From contig NC_064438.1 in the NCBI RefSeq assembly GCF_023343835.1, positions 12,009,077 to 12,073,076 of the forward strand: DNA of 64,000 bases. The letters run 5' to 3'. The DNA is from Lagopus muta (lineage: Eukaryota > Chordata > Aves > Galliformes > Phasianidae). This document shows positions 60,205-64,000 of the stretch, in pieces (within the stretch, counting starts at the first letter, position 1; each line of letters starts with the position of its first letter). A model generated the notes under the pieces. It was not told where the DNA came from, did not search any database, and saw only the letters and a program-made list of their open reading frames with translations. A program made the translations under genes and the position numbers.

Positions 60205-60860
60205 GTGATGAGGTGATGAGTGCTGAAGAGGCTCCTCTATAAAATAAACTGCCAGAGAATGAGAAGAAATATGTCTTGTTCACTGATGAGTCCTGTTGCA
60301 TTGTGGGAAAGCGCTGGTGGTGGAAGGCTGCTGTACGGAGTCCTACATGATGAGTTGCAGAAGCTACTAAAGGAAAGGGTGAATCGAGCCAAGTTGCAGA
60401 AGTGGAGGCCATCCAGGTGGCTTCAGGCATTGCAGAACAAAAGAAGCAGCCAGCGCTCTACCTCTGACTTGTGGCTGGTGGCAAATGTCCTACAGGGGTG
60501 GTTACAGCAATGCAAGCACAACAACTGGCAGTGCAGAGGCAAACCCAGGCATCTGGGTTGCTGCAGTATGGAGATATATTGCTGCCCATGAAGAGAACAT
60601 GGTTGTAAAGGTACATTGTGTAGATGCTCACGTACCTGAGTTGTACCACCAAAAATCAAAACAACCAGCAGGTGGATCAGGCTGCTATGATTAAAACTGC
60701 TCAAGTATATCTGAACAGGAAACACAACTATTACTACATCGGTGGGCCCATGACACTTCAGGCCATCAAGGAAGAGATGCAACATAGTGATGGGCTTGAG
60801 ACTGATGGGTGGATTTGACTATGGACAATACTGCACAGATTGTTCATGACTGCGAAAGGT
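60205..60860 (+). pseudogene. decayed ERVL-like pol remnant (RNase H to integrase N-terminus)
   Basis: Retroviral pol blocks can be followed through all three + frames. An RNase H start with YVLFTDESC lies near 60270-60296, after a stop at 60240. The frame closes at 60348. The later RNase H block SDLWLVANVLQGWLQQ follows near 60463-60510 in a second frame. AAVWRYIAAHEENMVVKVHC follows near 60560-60620 in a third frame. A block with NNQQVDQAA and a degenerate integrase zinc region runs to a stop at 60816. At least three frame changes and several stops make it non-functional. Reverse transcriptase and the rest of integrase are missing. The remnant leads directly into LTR sequence. The class call (ERVL) is from motif recognition. 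Confidence 0.75.
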
Positions 60861-60952
60861 AGTTGGCAGGGGACCAAACAGGACAGGTGACCTAAACTGG
60901 CCAAAGGGATATTCCATACCATATGGAATCATGTGACAAAAAGCTATGTACA
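60861..60952 (+). mobile_element. 5' segment of the ERVL-like 3' LTR
   Basis: GGCAGGGGACCAAACAGGAC, AGGTGACC, AAAGGGATATTCCATACCAT and ATGGAATCATG match a widespread avian ERV LTR. It follows the pol remnant and is cut by a CR1 at about 60953. The LTR resumes at about 61554. Confidence 0.7.
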
Positions 60953-61093
60953 GGAGTCTAATGGATGGGGCCAGGCCCTTTTCAGCAGTACTCTGCAACA
61001 GGACAAGGGGCAATGGGCACAAACTGGAACACAGGAAGTTCCATCTGAATATGAGAAAGAACTTTACTTTGAAGTTGACAGAGCATTGGAACA
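60953..61093 (+). mobile_element. CR1 LINE, left half (interrupted copy)
   Basis: GGATGGGGCCAGGCCCTTTT, AACAGGACAAGGGGCAATGG, CACAAACTGGAACACAGGAA and GACAGAGCATTGGAACA are consecutive CR1 blocks. The next expected block, CAGAGAGGTTGTG, appears only after the insertion at 61100-61395. Confidence 0.9.
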
Positions 61094-61099
61094 AGCTGG

Positions 61100-61395
61100 T
61101 GTATGGGAACTGTTGAGTCACAGCCTGAACCACTGATTGATCACCTGAGGCAAGGACTGGGTCAGCCCTGGGAGCACAGGTGAAGGCAATTCACCTGTTG
61201 ACTGGAAGGGGTGGAGCCTGGCTGCACCTCTCCTAGACCCCATTTAAGGGCTGACTGCCACAGGGGAAGGGTCTCTTTCTGGAGATTCCTCCTTTGTGGA
61301 GTCTCCACTGTAAGCCTGAATCGTCAAATATGGGTGAGTATTTCTTCTCTGTTTGCTTCTTCCCCTTTCTCAATGATATTCTTTCCAGCTGTAAT
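61100..61395 (+). mobile_element. 296-bp insertion within CR1, probably a solo LTR
   Basis: The insert separates two adjacent CR1 blocks and is flanked by the 6-bp direct repeat AGCTGG (61094-61099 and 61396-61401). It begins TGTATGGGAACTG, holds a TATA-like CATTTAAGGG (61240 region), and ends CTGTAAT. A 6-bp target duplication, the TG start and the size fit a solo LTR, but the expected CA end is absent and the strand is assumed. Another type of insert with target duplication cannot be excluded. Confidence 0.5.
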
Positions 61396-61401
61396 AGCTG
61401 G

Positions 61402-61553
61402 CCAGAGAGGTTGTGTAGTCTCTTCCTCCACTGATGCTCAAAACCTGCTTTGTTTCCTGTGCAACCTATGTAGAGAACCTGGAGGGAAACTACTTCAGTA
61501 GTGAGCTGGACTAAGGTCCCTTCCAACCCCTACAGTTCTGTGACTCTAAAAAC
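61402..61553 (+). mobile_element. CR1 LINE, right half (interrupted copy)
   Basis: Continues the CR1 from CCAGAGAGGTTGTGTAGTCT through TCAAAACCTGCTTTG, TCCTGTGCAACCTATG and AGCTGGACTAAGGTCCC to TTCCAACCCCTACAGTTCTG and GTGACTCT. The 3' end is intact and joins LTR sequence. Confidence 0.92.
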
Positions 61554-61848
61554 TGAGGGGGATTGGTCTGGAGGCAGCTGCTGCTTGGGGTCTGGTTGGG
61601 TATCAGTCGGCAAGCAACTGTTTTGTGCTTCACTTGTTTTGTGTATATATAATTGTTATTATTGTTACTGTTATTTCTATCTTTTCTGTTCTAGTAAAGG
61701 TTTTATCTTAACCTATGAGTTCTACTACCTTCCCTTCCCCACTCCCTCTCAATTCCCTCCTTCATCTGGTGAAAGACGAGGGGGGGGGGGGGGGGGGGAA
61801 TGAGCAAAGGGCTGTGTGGTGTTCAGCTGCTGCCAGGTTAAACCACAA
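61554..61848 (+). mobile_element. 3' segment of the ERVL-like LTR
   Basis: GGTCTGGTTGGGTATCAGTC, CACTTGTTTTGTGTATATAT, TTGTTATTATTGTTACTG and TTTTATCTTAACCTATGAGT follow. Then come a G tract and GTTAAACCACA at the end, matching the 3' half and terminus of the common avian LTR that starts at 60861. The 19-G run at 61780-61798 replaces the usual mixed G-rich segment. I did not find a second LTR or target duplication. Confidence 0.7.
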
Positions 61849-64000
61849 TGCTACTCCTTAATTATCGTCACATTTCTGCCCATGAGGGAGAAACAAGGGG
61901 ACAGAGGGGTAACTCACTTAGAGGCTTTGCTCACTGCCCGCTTCCATGCGGTGACATCCTAAACAGTACCAAAGCTTTAGGAGACTTTTTGGAAGTTGCA
62001 AGAGACCTCACAACACCCCCATGCAGCTAAGAAAAGGATATTGGCTCATGCCACCCACCATTGAAACAGACACCTCTGTGCTGGAACGAAGCAGCTGTAT
62101 GACACCATGCAGCAATACTTCACAGCATTTTAGTGTAGACAGCAATTAACCTTTGGTTGAATCTCCTTCACCCCAAGCCACAAGAAAGTGTTTGTTCTGT
62201 TTTCTTCTCTGCCCCACCTCCAGAGTCTCACAGCTCTGGTGTTCTCATTAGCTGTCTGCCCAGGTTGTGTTCCGGATCCTAGTGCTGGGAATAAGAGTCC
62301 TCAAATGAATGGGCTGTTTATTCAGATACTAGTTTTGGTTCTCTGTGACTGACCCAGAGTAGAGGCAGCTGATTCTGATGAAAGTAAAGGGAAGCTGTAC
62401 AGCACTGTACATGTTTTCTAAGAGTTGAAACACTGCGGCAGAGATCCAAGTCTTCAAGTTGAAGGAGTTAGGGCAGCACCTTCTCCTCACAGGCCTGAAA
62501 TGAACCACTATTTCTGCTCAAGGAATGCATCTGTTCATGACAATGGAAACTGAGCAATCGAAACTCCCACAAAGGTTTCATCCTCAAGCCCTCACTCAGA
62601 GCATAGCTAACCAGGATTCAGGTCTGTAAGGCACATTTTGAAAGCCCAGAAATTCCAGAGCCAAATGTCCCTTAGGTTTTGAAGTCTGAACAAGGATCCT
62701 GTGCAGCACAGGCAAAAGTTGAGTGCCTTGAAGAAAGCGAGGAGGCAGGGAAGCAATGAGTCCAAGAGGGTCTGGCTCACCAGGAAGGCTTCCTTCCAGT
62801 TCAGCATGTATCTCTACCTTCACCTGGCCTGTAGCCAGGGGATTAGCTCATCTTATGCTAAGACTGCCACCTAAGACAGGCCTAGCAAGTCCTCCCATGA
62901 AAGACCAGCACCTCCATCACTGTGGCTCACTCTGGTCAATTGAGCTCACAGACAATTCCTATAGCGCACTACAGCAGCCATCTACATGCCCACAGCTCTT
63001 CCACAGCTCTATGTTTTTACACAGACAGCGGCTGTGTTGTCTAAAAGCAGTGCATAAAGCTCCATGGTTTTCACCAATTAATGACTTGCATGCCATGAAA
63101 TCCAACTGGTTCCCTGTTAGCATCAAGGAGTGGCATTAAGTGGCTGTAAAGGGTCGTTTCACACAAAGAAAAGATGATGTAAGCACTGCTTCAAGTGATG
63201 TGATGATGAGAACGCACTTGGATACCTCACTTTGGTGCAGGCTGCTCTTTCTGTTGGGTCTCACAGGAGCAATGTGGGCAGGAAGAGCTCAGGCAGGATA
63301 GTGTGTTGCTGAGGGGCTTGTGGGAGGAGGCACCAGCATGCATTCCAGGAGGCTGAGCACCAAGGATCGTGTTCACAGTTTAGGAAACAGTTTCACTACA
63401 GCCCCCACAAACTGACCTTGGCAGAACACTGTTTGCACATAACAGCCATGTTTCTGCTGTGAGTAATGCTGTACCCTCAGTTAACACTGCGTTGTTGGTG
63501 GAACAAACATCTTGTTATCAAGTGCATAAGGCATGGGAGGGCAGAGAGGATGAATCAAACCACGTTAGTATTATGATACTGATGAAAATATACAAAGTTC
63601 AGAGTGACACGATTGTTCTGCCCTTGGAATTCCATCGTTTTATGCATCTTCTCTTTCTGACATTCCAATTGTACACCTCCCCACCTTTCCCAGTAAGCCA
63701 GAAGCAGAGCTCATATTTCTCGGGCTGAAATAATGCACACAAGTCAGTTTGGTGGGAAGCTTCTTCATCGGAGCAATCTGCACAATTCCTGGATGGTGGC
63801 CCACAGTTCAGATAATGGGGAAAAGGGAGGTAGCTGTACACTCAGAGACAGTATGCATTGCTTTACGTTATCTCACTTCCTACTTTGCCAAACCTATTGC
63901 ATATACTCAGAGATAACACCACTCCACAGCACAGGCTGGAGACCCACTGTGAGCAGAGCAGGCATTTATTTCCTGCTACTTATAGCCTGCAGGGAAAGGA
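61849..64000. other. no gene recognised
   Basis: A/C-rich on the + strand. Short ORFs at 62596-62823 (-), 62756-63139 (+) and 63599-63841 (-) lack domains. No further repeat was recognised up to the window end. Confidence 0.45.

Overview
The window looks like nuclear DNA of a bird, most probably a galliform (chicken/turkey type). The basis is at least eleven CR1 LINE fragments with typical avian 3' ends, two pieces that match the Galluhop-type mariner of galliform birds, and two avian-type endogenous retroviral elements. There are no bacterial-style operons. Long ORFs are rare, and those present are mostly repeat shadows or chance ORFs.

Layout. (1) Positions 1-2795 hold the 3' end of one protein-coding gene on the + strand. 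The last coding exon (1267-1467) encodes a C-terminal cystine-knot (CTCK) domain of otogelin/otogelin-like type ending in QWS. A probable short exon (1000-1059) and a possible exon tail (1-17) precede it, and an AT-rich 3' UTR that may end near 2790 follows. (2) From about 2.8 to 48.9 kb I see no supportable coding gene. The stretch holds scattered CR1 fragments in both orientations, a mariner 3' piece at 6072-6328, homopolymer tracts, a CpG-dense spot at 17.83-18.09 kb, a GC-rich block at 20.07-21.0 kb and a few motif-dense stretches that could be conserved regulatory elements (notably 47.94-48.18 kb). (3) Positions 48.9-51.5 kb form a low-complexity island: a mariner 5' piece, then a roughly 1.3-kb degenerate array built on TGTAAACAAAGTTAA, then a T-rich segment where the motif appears on the opposite strand with a 15-bp hairpin, a CR1 copy, an A-rich tract and an (AC)(AT) microsatellite. 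(4) Positions 52068-53864 are a small non-autonomous LTR retroelement with both LTRs, a lysine-tRNA-like primer binding site, a polypurine tract and a matching 6-bp target duplication, but no recognisable retroviral genes. (5) Positions 53.9-60.2 kb are mostly unassigned, with two CR1 stubs. (6) Positions 60.2-61.85 kb are a nested retroelement: a decayed ERVL-like RNase H/integrase remnant, then its 3' LTR, split by a CR1, which is itself split by a 296-bp insertion flanked by a 6-bp repeat. (7) Positions 61.85-64 kb are unassigned.

Only the gene end at the left edge is likely to be a host protein-coding gene. Otogelins are secreted glycoproteins of the acellular membranes of the inner ear, and their CTCK usually serves disulfide-linked multimerisation. 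The rest reads as a gene-poor intergenic interval, or possibly introns of a gene whose exons lie outside, in which regulatory elements and transposons are the main content. By eye the + strand is G+T-rich up to about 52 kb and A+C-rich after about 54 kb. No database search was possible; family calls rest on motif recognition.
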